Positions 1-8,433 of a stretch of DNA of 64,000 nt are shown here, piece by piece. The stretch's first letter is position 1, and every line of letters begins with the position of its first letter. A model generated the notes under the pieces. The model was given only the letters and a program-made list of their open reading frames with translations. It was not told the DNA's origin and did not search any database. Location: NCBI GenBank assembly GCA_016716605.1, contig JADJWA010000002.1:62001-126000 (forward strand). The letters run 5' to 3'. Both the position numbers and the translations under genes were made by a program. Source of the DNA: Flavobacteriales bacterium. GTDB lineage: Bacteria > Bacteroidota > Bacteroidia > Flavobacteriales_F > PHOS-HE28.

Positions 1-2800
1 GCAGGGAGGCACCGAGCATCACGGGCCTTGCCTTCGCAGCGGTGCGTCCCTCCACCTTGAAGGAGACCCTGTGCTCTCCGGCCGGCACGCGCATGCCGCG
101 CAGCACATAGTTCACGCGGCCGTGCGGCACTGGTTGATCATCGATGTAGGCCTGCCAATCGGGACCGTACCAGATGGCGCTGAACACCACGAGGCCGCCG
201 TTCCCGGATCGCACGGTGTAATCGAGCCGGTTGGTGGCGTAGTCATCGAGCGTGACGGAGGCTGAGGGATCGGCGCCGATCGGTGCATCGCCCAGCTCGG
301 GCTTGAAACGCTCATCGGCGATCGCTACGCGGGCAGGATCGATTGTCCCCAACATCGTGATCTCCTCATCGGCGTTCTTCACCCAGCGCAGCTCATCCAC
401 GAACCACGCGCTGCCCAGGGCATTCGTGTTGAGCAGCGGAGGGCGCTCGTTGCTGTAGATGATGTGGCGCGCGTTGAGCATGTTGAGCACGCCTTCCCGG
501 GCCAGTGCGCTATCGAGCCGCTCCATGGTGGCGCCGGGGCCGAACTGCGCGCCAACGCGCGCGATGGCAGGCCGCAGGTGGAATTCGATCAGCTCCTGGT
601 AGCGGCCCAGCTTGGCGCCATGGTAGCCGCCCACGCTCTTGTGGAAATAGCTCACGCGCGAATCGTTGAACGGATTGCCCAGCCACAGCACGCGGTGGTC
701 GGTGGCGCGGCGCAGGGCGGCGAAGCGGGCGAGCTGCTCCTCTTCCTTGGTGATGAGCTTACCGGTGCCGCGCTCTCCTGACCGCGCATCTTTCATGCGC
801 GCCATCACGGCCTTGTGCATCGCTTCGGCCTTCGGGCTCCACTCCTGCTCCATGATCGCGAGGTCGGCCGCATTGGGCTTGTGCGGATAGCGATGCACCT
901 TGTCATCCTCCCATCCCAGATAGCGGCCCTTGTCCTTCTCATTGTTCACGTAGCGCTTATCCACCGCCCAGAGGTCGATGAGGATGAGCAGGCCCAGGGC
1001 GGGCAGCAGCACGGCCCGGCCGATGGTGCGCCTCCCGTAGAGGAAGAGCAGCAACGCTCCGCCCAGCGCGAAGCCGAAGCTGCGCCAGGCATCGGCGGAG
1101 AGCACGCCGCTGCGGTAGTCCTTGATGGCATCCACGAGCGCGATGACTTCGGCTTCCTTGGCCGCGCCGCTGTCGATCCGCTCGTTGAACTTCATGCGCT
1201 CGGCATCGCTCAGGAAATCGGAGTAGAGGCCCGGTGCCACCGCCGCGCTCAGCAGCAGGGCGAGCAGAACGCCTGCCGGAATCAGGAAGCGGCGCTGCTT
1301 GACCCTGTCCCAGGCGCCTTCCTTGATGAAGCGATCGAGCCAGAGCATGCCGAGCACCGGCGCAGCGAGCTCCACGATCACCAGGATGATGGTGACCGCG
1401 CGGAACTTGGTGTAGCCGGGCACGAAGTCGAGGAAGAACTCGGTGAGCGGCATCAGATGGCGCCCCCAGCTGAGCATGAGCGTGAGCACCAGCGCGCTGA
1501 AGAGCGCGTACACGAGCGTATCGCGCACGAACCACAGGCCCTTCAACAGGTAGATGATTACCAGCACGCCCATGAGCACGGAGGCCTTCATGCCGAAGAC
1601 GCGGAGCACCCCATCCGCATCAGTCGCTGCCTTATTGCTGAGCGCCACCAGCACCAGCGCCATGGGCAAGGCGCCGAGCATCCACCACTGGGCGAAGCGC
1701 TCCTGCTGCGCGATGAGCAGCAGCACGAGCAGCGCGACGATGGCGCCGATATACACCGGGCCTGACGTGAAATCCTGGTCGCCCCAATAGGCGTTGATGT
1801 AATTGCCCCCCTGGTATTCCTTGCTGATCGCGGCGCGCGCACGGGCATCGGTGATCCGCTGGAAATCGGCCTGCGACTGGATCATGGACGCCGATGCCCC
1901 GCCTTTGGCGTTGGGCACCAGCAGCGTGAGGCTCTCCGCTTTGCCATAGCTCCATTGCGTCACATAGCCGGGATCGAGCCCATCGGTGCGCCGCACCTCT
2001 TCCATGCCCGGCGGCTGGATGGTGAGCTCGCTCCTGCCGCGGGTGGTATGGCTGCCGTATTCCGCCGTGGTGCGCAGCATGCCCAGGTTGCACGCGAGGC
2101 CCAGTGCCACCGCAAAGAGCCCGAGGCCGGCACGCTTCGCAAGGTCAACCACCTGCTTCTCGCGCATTGCGCGCACGGCTTCGGCCAGGGCCAGCAGCAC
2201 CAGCACCAGGCCGAGGTAGTAGGTGATCTGCACGTGGTTCATCATCACCTGCAGGCCCATGAACAGCGCGAGCAGGGCTGCGCCCAGGAGCATGCGGCCG
2301 CGCAGCAGCACCCACAGGGCGCCCAGCACCATGGGGGCGTATCCGATGGCGTTGGCCTTGCTGTTGTGGCCGGCTTCGAGGATCACGAAGAAGTAGGAGC
2401 TGAAGCCGAAGGCCACGGCACCCACGATGCTGAGCCACGGATTGATCCGCAGGCAGCGCATCAGGATGTACATGCCGAGCAGGTAGAGGAAGAGGAAGCT
2501 CATGGGCCGCGGCAGGAAACCATGCAATGCATCATCGGCGAAGCGCAGCAGGTTCTGCGGCCAGAGCACGGTGATCTGGTAGGCGGGCATGCCGCTGAAC
2601 ATGCTGCCGGTCCACAGCGGATCCTCCCCGGTTGCATCGCGGTGCTCGAGGATCTCCTGGGCCATGCCCTGCCAATTCTTCAGATCGCCCTGCACCAAGC
2701 GCTTGCCTTCGAGCGCCGGGCTGAAGTACACGAGGCTGAGGGCATAGAACACGGCCAGCGCCACCAGCACCGGCAGCAGCTTCTTCAAGTGGGTCATCAT
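1..2800 (-). CDS. YfhO-family polytopic membrane protein (3' end cut by window edge)
   Basis: The frame is open from ATG at 2800 to the window edge, 933 codons, so probably only a few C-terminal residues are missing. A first membrane segment (residues ~5-25) is followed by YFSPALEGKRL and then GSMFSGMPAYQ, the conserved first extracytoplasmic loop of the YfhO family. Many hydrophobic segments follow. The visible C-terminal soluble domain contains GPDWQAYIDDQP and NYVLRGMRVPAGEH, also family-typical. YfhO proteins resemble GT-C glycosyltransferases and act in envelope glycosylation in Gram-positives; the Bacteroidota substrate is unknown. Two adjacent ATGs (2800, 2797) could start it. It is the last visible gene of the lpxD directon, 15 nt after DUF4834. 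Confidence 0.85.
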   Translation of the reverse strand, partial: MMTHLKKLLPVLVALAVFYALSLVYFSPALEGKRLVQGDLKNWQGMAQEILEHRDATGEDPLWTGSMFSGMPAYQITVLWPQNLLRFADDALHGFLPRPMSFLFLYLLGMYILMRCLRINPWLSIVGAVAFGFSSYFFVILEAGHNSKANAIGYAPMVLGALWVLLRGRMLLGAALLALFMGLQVMMNHVQITYYLGLVLVLLALAEAVRAMREKQVVDLAKRAGLGLFAVALGLACNLGMLRTTAEYGSHTTRGRSELTIQPPGMEEVRRTDGLDPGYVTQWSYGKAESLTLLVPNAKGGASASMIQSQADFQRITDARARAAISKEYQGGNYINAYWGDQDFTSGPVYIGAIVALLVLLLIAQQERFAQWWMLGALPMALVLVALSNKAATDADGVLRVFGMKASVLMGVLVIIYLLKGLWFVRDTLVYALFSALVLTLMLSWGRHLMPLTEFFLDFVPGYTKFRAVTIILVIVELAAPVLGMLWLDRFIKEGAWDRVKQRRFLIPAGVLLALLLSAAVAPGLYSDFLSDAERMKFNERIDSGAAKEAEVIALVDAIKDYRSGVLSADAWRSFGFALGGALLLFLYGRRTIGRAVLLPALGLLILIDLWAVDKRYVNNEKDKGRYLGWEDDKVHRYPHKPNAADLAIMEQEWSPKAEAMHKAVMARMKDARSGERGTGKLITKEEEQLARFAALRRATDHRVLWLGNPFNDSRVSYFHKSVGGYHGAKLGRYQELIEFHLRPAIARVGAQFGPGATMERLDSALAREGVLNMLNARHIIYSNERPPLLNTNALGSAWFVDELRWVKNADEEITMLGTIDPARVAIADERFKPELGDAPIGADPSASVTLDDYATNRLDYTVRSGNGGLVVFSAIWYGPDWQAYIDDQPVPHGRVNYVLRGMRVPAGEHRVSFKVEGRTAAKARPVMLGASL

Positions 2801-2815
2801 GCGTAGGTCTTGCGG

Positions 2816-3043
2816 TTACTTGATCTCCTCGAAATCGGCATCGACGATGCGGCCCGGTGGGCCCTCGCCGGACCTGGAAGGCGACGCGTTCTCGATGCGC
2901 ACATCACCGGGCTTGCGGCCATCGGCCCGATCACCGCGCCGGGCGGCTTGCTGCCTGCGCATGTACCAGCGCACCACCAGCCAGATGGTCAGGAGCACCA
3001 GGATGAGCCGCGCAGTGCCTGAGAAGCTGGCTTCGGCGATCAT
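2816..3043 (-). CDS. DUF4834-like small membrane protein
   Basis: 75-residue protein with one membrane segment (ARLILVLLTIWLVVRW) near the N-terminus, a basic linker and the acidic C-terminus IVDADFEEIK. This matches DUF4834, a short Bacteroidota-specific family of unknown function with an N-terminal ASF-x-G motif (here EASFSG). ATG 3043 is chosen over the in-frame ATG 3070 because the family starts just before ASF and because a TACTTTCG promoter-like box lies 6 nt upstream of 3043, inside the longer version. It sits between lpxD and the YfhO-like gene. Confidence 0.7.
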   Translation of the reverse strand: MIAEASFSGTARLILVLLTIWLVVRWYMRRQQAARRGDRADGRKPGDVRIENASPSRSGEGPPGRIVDADFEEIK

Positions 3044-3049
3044 GGTCGG

Positions 3050-3057
3050 CGAAAGTA
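3050..3057 (-). promoter_or_regulatory. Bacteroidota-type -7 element for DUF4834/YfhO
   Basis: TACTTTCG on the minus strand, 6 nt before ATG 3043. The same octamer recurs before other genes here and resembles the TAnnTTTG box of the phylum. It implies a nearly leaderless transcript internal to the lpxD directon. Confidence 0.45.
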
Positions 3058-3076
3058 GGGGCCGGGCCATGAGCGT

Positions 3077-4126
3077 TCAGGCGCCCTTCCGCTCGCGCAG
3101 TTCCTTCAGCTCCCGCTCCAGCTGATCGATGCGCTTGAGCAGCTCGGGCAGCTTGCGGAACACCACATAGCTGCGGTCGTAGGGCCCTTTGTCGAAAGCC
3201 GGAGAACCCTGCACGGTCCTGCCATCCGCGATGTCCGAACCGATGCCGCTCTGCGCCGCGATGCGCACGCGATCGCCGATGGTGAGATGCCCCGCGATGC
3301 CCACCTGCCCGCCGATCTGGTTGTGGTCGCCAACGGTGCTGCTGCCCGCGATGCCGGTCTGCGCGACGATCACATTGTGACGGCCGATCTCGGCATTGTG
3401 GCCCACCTGGATCAGGTTATCGAGCTTGGTGCCTTGCCGGATCACCGTGCTGCCAATGGTGGCGCGGTCGATGGTGGTATTGGCGCCCACTTCCACATCG
3501 TCCTCGAGCACCACGTTGCCCACTTGCGGCATCTTCTCATAGACCCCGTTGGCATCGGGCACATAGCCGAAGCCATCGGAGCCGATCACCGCGCCGCTGT
3601 GGATCACGCAGCGCGCGCCGATCACCGTCTGGTGGTACACCTTCACGCCGGCATGGATGCGGGCGCCATCGCCGATGCGCGTGCCATCGCCGATGAAGCA
3701 ATTGGGGAAGACCTTCACGCCGTCGCCCAGCTCCACCTGGTCGCCCACATAGCTGAAGGCGCCGATGTACACGTTCTTGCCGAGCTTGGCCTTGGGGCTC
3801 ACGAAGCTGGGCTGCTCGATGCCCTTCTTCTCGTACTGCAGCTCGTAGTTCCGCTCGAGCAATTGCGTGAAGGCCATGCGCGGATCGGCGACGCGGATCA
3901 GCGTGAGCGTCTTCGGCAGCGCGCGCGATGGCGCGAAGTCAATGGACACGATGGCGATGGTCGCCTTCGTCTTGTAGATGTACTCGGTGTAGATCGGATT
4001 GGCCAGGAAGGTGAGCGTGCCGCTGCGGGCTTCTTCGATCTTGGCCAGGTCGTTCACCAGCACCTGAGGGTCGCCATCAACCACTCCCTCGAGGAGCTCC
4101 GCGATCTGTTCCGCCGTGAATTGCAT
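3077..4126 (-). CDS. lpxD: UDP-3-O-acylglucosamine N-acyltransferase LpxD
   Basis: 349-residue protein. LpxD transfers a 3-hydroxyacyl chain from ACP to UDP-3-O-acylglucosamine, the third step of lipid A synthesis, at the cytoplasmic membrane. The N-terminal uridine-binding domain (residues ~1-100) begins MQFTAEQIAELLEGVV. A left-handed hexapeptide-repeat beta helix (~105-310) carries runs such as IGDGTRIGDGARIHAG, and the active-site region reads NLIQVGHNAEIG with the catalytic His. A C-terminal helix (LPELLKRIDQLERELKELRE) forms the trimer coil. Length is normal for the family. Only 6 nt separate it from the upstream DUF2911 stop, so it is co-transcribed. lpxC/fabZ and lpxA, its usual partners, are not in the window. 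Confidence 0.97.
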   Translation of the reverse strand: MQFTAEQIAELLEGVVDGDPQVLVNDLAKIEEARSGTLTFLANPIYTEYIYKTKATIAIVSIDFAPSRALPKTLTLIRVADPRMAFTQLLERNYELQYEKKGIEQPSFVSPKAKLGKNVYIGAFSYVGDQVELGDGVKVFPNCFIGDGTRIGDGARIHAGVKVYHQTVIGARCVIHSGAVIGSDGFGYVPDANGVYEKMPQVGNVVLEDDVEVGANTTIDRATIGSTVIRQGTKLDNLIQVGHNAEIGRHNVIVAQTGIAGSSTVGDHNQIGGQVGIAGHLTIGDRVRIAAQSGIGSDIADGRTVQGSPAFDKGPYDRSYVVFRKLPELLKRIDQLERELKELRERKGA

Positions 4127-4132
4127 GAGGTG

Positions 4133-4687
4133 CTAACGGGTGCCCAAGGGCAGGCTGATGCGCGTACGGTCCCAATCGAGCCAGAGCGCGCTGCCATCCT
4201 CCGGGCCGTGGATCGTGAACATCTCCACTTCTTCAGGCAACTGCTCCACCGGTGCGGAGATCACCGCCGCATCGGCCGAGGGGTCGCGCTGCGCATTGCC
4301 GTCGAAGTCAACGCCCCATGGGTACATCTTCTTGTTGATGTACACCTCCCACACGGTCGGGCCCGGCTTGGTCCACAAGGTGTACTTGCCCTTGCTCACG
4401 GACTTGCCGCCGATGATCAGGTCCATGCCCAGCTCGATGGTGGTGGCCTCGTTCGCGCCGGTGCGCCACACCTGGTCGTACGGCACCAGCGCACCGAAGA
4501 TCTCGCGGCCCTTCTTCGACGGACGGCAATAGGTCACCTTGATCAGCTCCTGCTCGCCGCTGAAGTAGGAATAGGTGGCCTCGGGGCTGTGCTTCTTGGT
4601 ATTGCGCTTCATCAGCGCGAAACCCACGTAACCCAAGCCTGCGATCACCACGACCGCGATCAGGATCCGCTTCAGTGCCTTGGACAT
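4133..4687 (-). CDS. DUF2911 domain protein, membrane-anchored
   Basis: 184 residues starting at ATG 4687. A single N-terminal membrane segment (ILIAVVVIAGLGYVGFAL) anchors an extracytoplasmic domain with the DUF2911 pattern: VTYCRPSKKGREIFG, VPYDQVWRTGANEAT, GGKSVSKGKYTLWT and WGVDFDG. The function of DUF2911 is unknown; it is common in Bacteroidota as an exported protein. The stop codon precedes lpxD by 6 nt and the start lies 2 nt after the Cys-rich gene, so it belongs to a compact operon. The upstream in-frame extension is rejected because it reads as low-complexity sequence antisense to the neighbour. Confidence 0.85.
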   Translation of the reverse strand: MSKALKRILIAVVVIAGLGYVGFALMKRNTKKHSPEATYSYFSGEQELIKVTYCRPSKKGREIFGALVPYDQVWRTGANEATTIELGMDLIIGGKSVSKGKYTLWTKPGPTVWEVYINKKMYPWGVDFDGNAQRDPSADAAVISAPVEQLPEEVEMFTIHGPEDGSALWLDWDRTRISLPLGTR

Positions 4688-4689
4688 GG

Positions 4690-5127
4690 TCAATGTGCGT
4701 GCTCGTGCATTTCCTCCTTGCTCACTTCCACGCGCACGGTGGTGCTGTCGCCCGCGCGCATGATGTGGATCGATCCATCCTCGATGGCGATGGTGGTATC
4801 GCCCTGGAAGCCGGCCTTCTCCAGATCGGCCACGATCACCTTCACCCGCTCCTCGCCATGGCCCATGCCGTGGCCGCCCTTGCAACAGGCGCCGCCCATC
4901 TTATGGTCGCAGCCTTTCTTGTCGCAATGGCCGCCTTTCCCGCTGCAACAGCTGCCGCCATGATCGCATTGGCTCGCGCCGGCATGGCAGCTCTGTTCCT
5001 TGCCGCAGCTCCCGCCGCGGCAATCATCACCCCCGCAGCGCCCGCAGGTGAGGCAGCAGATGGCCCACCCGAGGCCAAAGCCGATGAGCGTGAAGAGCAG
5101 GGTCTTGGCCCAGTTGCCGCTGTCCAT
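4690..5127 (-). CDS. Cys/His/Gly-rich membrane-anchored protein
   Basis: 145 residues from ATG 5127 (MDSGNWAKTLLF). One membrane segment (LLFTLIGFGLGWAICCLTCG) is followed by ~65 residues extremely rich in Cys, His and Gly (CGGDDCRGGSCGKE, CSGKGGHCDKKGCDHK, GGACCKGGHGMGHG) and a charged C-terminal domain (~60 residues) ending in HEHAH. The composition suggests metal binding or a disulfide-rich extracytoplasmic segment, but I recognise no named family. It is 2 nt from DUF2911 and downstream of SDR. A TACTTTCA box lies 19 nt upstream. The function is unknown; a metal-sequestration role is inference from composition only. Confidence 0.75.
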   Translation of the reverse strand: MDSGNWAKTLLFTLIGFGLGWAICCLTCGRCGGDDCRGGSCGKEQSCHAGASQCDHGGSCCSGKGGHCDKKGCDHKMGGACCKGGHGMGHGEERVKVIVADLEKAGFQGDTTIAIEDGSIHIMRAGDSTTVRVEVSKEEMHEHAH

Positions 5128-5146
5128 GGAAGGTGGATTTGGGCGG

Positions 5147-5154
5147 TGAAAGTA
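5147..5154 (-). promoter_or_regulatory. -7 element before the Cys-rich/DUF2911/lpxD operon
   Basis: TACTTTCA on the minus strand, 19 nt upstream of ATG 5127, in the 29-nt gap after the SDR gene. It matches the box seen before other genes in the window, so the lpxD segment may have its own promoter. Confidence 0.45.
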
Positions 5155-5156
5155 GC

Positions 5157-5933
5157 TCAGCCCCTGCGATGCACCAGCGTGCTTGCGGCCTGCGCGGTGG
5201 GCATCACCACCAGGTCGTTGATGCACACATGCGGCGGGCGCGTGGCGGCGAAGTGGATCAGGTCGGCGATGTCGGAGCCGGTGAGCGGGGTCATGCCCAT
5301 GTACACCTGCGTCGCCTTCTGCTCATCGCCGTGGAAGCGCACTTGGCTGAACTCGGTCTCGGCCAGGCCCGGAGCGATCTGCGTGACGCGGATGCCGTGC
5401 GGGAGCAGGTCCTGCCGCATGCCCTTGGTGAGCGCATCCACCGCGTGCTTGCTGGCGCAGTACACGTTGCCTTTGGGATACACCTCCTTGCCGGCCACGC
5501 TGCCGATGTTGATGATGTGGCCCTTTCCGCGCGCCACCATGCCGGGGATCACCGCCCGGCTCACGTGCAGCAGGCCCTTCACGTTGGTGTCGAGCATGCG
5601 GTTCCAATCGTCGAGGCTGCCTTCATGAATGGGATCGAAGCCTGCGGCAAGGCCCGCGTTGTTCACGAGCACATCGATGGACTTCCACTCCTCCGGCAAT
5701 GAAGCGATCGCGGCCTCAACTGCGGCGTTGTCGCGCACATCGAAATGCAGGGGATGGATGATCGGCGGGCCTTCGATGGTTCCGTGCAAGCCTTCGAGCT
5801 CCTTGCGTAAGGCTTCGAGGCGCTCCTTGCGGCGGCCGGTGATGATCACGCGCCAGCCTTCGTTCGCGAAACGACGCGCCGTGGCTTCGCCGAAGCCGGC
5901 GGTGGCGCCGGTGATGAGGATGGTCATGGACAT
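5157..5933 (-). CDS. SDR family NAD(P)-dependent oxidoreductase (YdfG-like)
   Basis: 258 residues, classical short-chain dehydrogenase. The Rossmann nucleotide-binding motif TGATAGFG is at ~8-15, with RR at ~34 suggesting NADP preference. NNAGLAAG comes next; the catalytic Ser lies in NIGSVAGKE and the catalytic Tyr-Lys in YCASKHAV. The arrangement DLLPHGIRVTQIAPGLAETEFS resembles the YdfG group (3-hydroxy acid/L-serine dehydrogenases), but the substrate cannot be fixed from sequence. MSM and the second Met (5927) are alternative starts. It follows the small membrane protein by 9 nt and precedes the Cys-rich gene. Confidence 0.93.
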   Translation of the reverse strand: MSMTILITGATAGFGEATARRFANEGWRVIITGRRKERLEALRKELEGLHGTIEGPPIIHPLHFDVRDNAAVEAAIASLPEEWKSIDVLVNNAGLAAGFDPIHEGSLDDWNRMLDTNVKGLLHVSRAVIPGMVARGKGHIINIGSVAGKEVYPKGNVYCASKHAVDALTKGMRQDLLPHGIRVTQIAPGLAETEFSQVRFHGDEQKATQVYMGMTPLTGSDIADLIHFAATRPPHVCINDLVVMPTAQAASTLVHRRG

Positions 5934-5937
5934 TGGG

Positions 5938-5945
5938 CGAACCTA
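5938..5945 (-). promoter_or_regulatory. possible -7 element overlapping a stop codon, before SDR gene
   Basis: TAGGTTCG on the minus strand ends 4 nt before ATG 5933, and its TAG is the stop codon of the small membrane protein. If used, the SDR mRNA would be leaderless; otherwise the gene is simply translated from the upstream transcript. Confidence 0.3.
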
Positions 5946-6092
5946 CTTCTTCATCTGCTCGTCCGGAAACTCTGCCCTCATCGCGCGTTCAATCTCCTCC
6001 CGCTGCTGCCGACGGCGTTTCCACACGGCGTAGACCTGCAGCGCACCGGCGAGTGCGAAGACAATGAAGCCAAAGAGGAACAGGATGAGCAT
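5943..6092 (-). CDS. 49-residue single-pass membrane protein
   Basis: ATG 6092 to TAG 5943 encodes MLILFLFGFIVFALAGALQV (one membrane helix) followed by a strongly charged, helical tail (WKRRRQQREEIERAMR, ending EQMKK). It resembles the tiny single-pass proteins common in Bacteroidota operons; no function is assigned. It starts 6 nt after the stop of a truncated copy of the HD gene's 3' end, so ancestrally it probably followed the HD gene directly. It is 9 nt from the SDR gene. Confidence 0.65.
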   Translation of the reverse strand: MLILFLFGFIVFALAGALQVYAVWKRRRQQREEIERAMRAEFPDEQMKK

Positions 6093-6098
6093 CGGCCA

Positions 6099-6170
6099 TC
6101 AGTGCTTTTCAATGGGTGCCACCCACCTCGGCCACGACAGGTACCACTTTTCCACCGGTGTGCTCAGCGT
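6099..6170 (-). pseudogene. orphan 3' end of the HD phosphohydrolase gene
   Basis: Read on the minus strand this encodes TLSTPVEKWYLSWPRWVAPIEKH then stop. The functional HD gene ends ALSKPVEKWYLAWPRWVQ. Positions 6121-6170 align with 8441-8490 without gaps, 42 of 50 identical by eye, with many differences at third codon positions. It sits directly before the small membrane protein gene and is separated from the intact HD gene by the DUF3857-like cargo, whose stop codon (6164-6166) falls inside it. Confidence 0.85.
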
Positions 6171-8233
6171 GATGGAGAATCCTGGTTTCGCGGGTCGTGA
6201 GAACCTGATACGCCGCCTGCTCTTTTCAAGGCAATTCTAGTGCATTTGCCTTCACCTAGCGCTTCAAGTAGTGCTTCATACATTTTATAGAGCGATACAT
6301 CCAGATGCGTGTTCGCAATAACCAGGTCCAAGTGCCAATGAATCATGCGAGGACCTATTTGCGTAATCGTTGCAGCGACTTGACCGATTGTATTTGAGAC
6401 GGAGCACTCCGCTCCGGGCACCAGTTCGACATCGAAGGGGAATGACAACATGATGTCCTGCCGTTGCGTGAACGGATAAGGGAGCAGTGCGAGCGGATGC
6501 CCTTTTCGCGGATCGCGGCCGAATCCCTCGCGGTACAACATATCAATCAGGTCGATGGTAGTGATACCGTCAGCGCCAACCGCAACCATGTTGCTTGCGG
6601 GAAGGGCTCGGCCGAATCGGTAAACCTGCTTGGTGCTAGGCCAGATAGCGGTGCTATCGAATGCAAGTGGATTCCACTTCGAATGCGGGGCAATCAGATC
6701 GGGCCTGGGCATCCAGTTCAGCCATGTCGCATTCATACTCATGCGCGCCATACCGCTCAAGGTTCCGCGACCGGTTACCTGAACCGTGCGCAAATCATCG
6801 CTGAATTCAACCAGCACATGCTCGGTCTGGAGGTTGTCTCTGTGCCGGCGTATCGGCAGCACGGTCCTTTCCGGCGCGCCATCCTTTCGTTCAGTCTCGC
6901 TGATCCTCACAAGAAAAGCCGGTTGGCCAGCGAGCCAATAAGGGACCTCATCCAATAGATACGCAGCCTTCGAGGAATTAGGCATGACGTAATGCCAGCG
7001 CTCGTCCTCAGCTTTGAACGCAAGGAGTATGGCGTCCACATCTTCGGCGTACAGGGTATCGCTGAACATGCCGGAATAGCGATCGCGTGTGAAGCACGCG
7101 TACAAGGGGACATCAAGGATGTTAAAGAGCTGCCGGTACAGCACGACAATCTGCTCGTTGCTCATGACCCGATTGTGAAAGTGGACTCCTACGGATGTTC
7201 CGGGCGGCAGCTCGGTTTCCGGCACAACAGCAATGCTGTCCTTGAGGAAGCCCATGATGTCGGCAACGAGCGGGGCAGTTCCCTTGACCACTCTGCGACG
7301 TCGTTCAACATGATTAGCGAACGCCTGCCAATTGCGTGCTGGGGAATACTGGAAATAGGGGTATCGATACCTGAACCAGGAGGCGAGATAATCGGGATGA
7401 TCATGCTCGAACACACGCGTGGAGAAGCAGGGCGCATCGATCAGCCGTTGGCCAAATGGGCTCTTGGCCAACTCCGGTATGTCCGATTTTTTCCAATGCC
7501 GGTACACGGTACCGTCAAGTGTATCTGTGGAGAGATGGTTGAATCCACCATAGGTGATAACCTTCATGGGCCTCTTCCTTTTCGCCAAGCTGGTCACGAA
7601 GAGGTTCAGGTCACGAATCGGGTGCTGTTCCCGCACATCCCATTGGTCAATCGTCAAACGCCCTTCGATGGATAAGGCCATTGCTACATCCACGATATCT
7701 CCGGCGCGGATGCGAGGTCCTTTGTAATGGACAGCGACGTACTGGCTTCGCAAATGCGTGAAGTACTTCGTCTCCCATTCGAATGCCGCGGAATCGAGGT
7801 CGATGACCGTACCATCTTCCATGGTGATGCGCGCATCGCAAACCGTGACCTTGCCGCCACCAGCAAACTGTTGCCAAGGAAGAGGGAGTTCGCCTTCGGA
7901 CAGATCTTCATGAAAAAGCGTCCGCTCCGTGATGATCTCTTGGCTCACGTAGTTCCCGTAATCAAACCCGGCGAGGCGGAAGTTGTTCGGACCGCCAAAC
8001 TGACGATGGTCCTTCTCAATCCACTGCTCGGCGATCACGATGTCCTTTCGCAGGATGACCGCACCTGTTGGCGAACGCGGAACGTTCGCATCGGATCTGT
8101 CAGATGGGCGCGGCCACGCGTAGCTCAGATTCGGGTTTTGTCCATCAGCCTCGAGCATCACGCTAGCGCATACGAAAGCGCCCACTAGGCGCAATTGATG
8201 AACTAAGGGTCTCCGGTCCAAGTTTCTATTCAT
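6164..8233 (-). CDS. DUF3857-like exported protein (inserted cargo)
   Basis: 689 residues from ATG 8233. The N-terminus (LRLVGAFVCASVMLEADGQN) looks like a signal peptide. The segment VTVCDARITMEDGTVIDL through YKGPRIRAGDIVDVAMAL matches the pattern of DUF3857, the N-terminal domain of many Bacteroidota transglutaminase-like exported proteins. I see no convincing Cys-His-Asp transglutaminase triad downstream, so activity is doubtful and the role is unknown. Base composition is visibly more A/T-rich than both neighbours. The last codons (..SPSR, stop) run out of frame into the orphan HD tail, so the natural C-terminus may have been lost at the junction. Confidence 0.7.
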   Translation of the reverse strand: MNRNLDRRPLVHQLRLVGAFVCASVMLEADGQNPNLSYAWPRPSDRSDANVPRSPTGAVILRKDIVIAEQWIEKDHRQFGGPNNFRLAGFDYGNYVSQEIITERTLFHEDLSEGELPLPWQQFAGGGKVTVCDARITMEDGTVIDLDSAAFEWETKYFTHLRSQYVAVHYKGPRIRAGDIVDVAMALSIEGRLTIDQWDVREQHPIRDLNLFVTSLAKRKRPMKVITYGGFNHLSTDTLDGTVYRHWKKSDIPELAKSPFGQRLIDAPCFSTRVFEHDHPDYLASWFRYRYPYFQYSPARNWQAFANHVERRRRVVKGTAPLVADIMGFLKDSIAVVPETELPPGTSVGVHFHNRVMSNEQIVVLYRQLFNILDVPLYACFTRDRYSGMFSDTLYAEDVDAILLAFKAEDERWHYVMPNSSKAAYLLDEVPYWLAGQPAFLVRISETERKDGAPERTVLPIRRHRDNLQTEHVLVEFSDDLRTVQVTGRGTLSGMARMSMNATWLNWMPRPDLIAPHSKWNPLAFDSTAIWPSTKQVYRFGRALPASNMVAVGADGITTIDLIDMLYREGFGRDPRKGHPLALLPYPFTQRQDIMLSFPFDVELVPGAECSVSNTIGQVAATITQIGPRMIHWHLDLVIANTHLDVSLYKMYEALLEALGEGKCTRIALKRAGGVSGSHDPRNQDSPSR

Positions 8234-8433
8234 CTTCAAGAGGCTGCTTGATCTGAGGCATTGGCTTTTAGCTGCGGGCCACAGAGAAAAAGTTGTCCTT
8301 CGCAAAGGCAGCCTTGCCTTGTGGCGAATGTAATCAAGCCGATGAAGGCACCTTGTTCCGTCAATAAGGACTGCTCCAGTAGCCGGATGCCGACCTTAAC
8401 CCGGGCGGAACAGACGCTAGTGATGCACTGCGC
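8234..8433. other. A/T-richer gap between HD gene and inserted cargo
   Basis: 200 nt with no gene that I can support. Composition resembles the downstream DUF3857-like cargo more than the host genes, so the insertion boundary probably lies at the HD stop codon (8434). No clear promoter box was seen. Confidence 0.4.

Noticed and set aside
3287..4963. 558-codon plus-strand frame over lpxD and DUF2911
   Set aside because: Antisense shadow: the minus strand encodes recognisable LpxD and DUF2911, and the plus frame has GC-rich antisense composition (Ala/His/Val-rich) and no motif.
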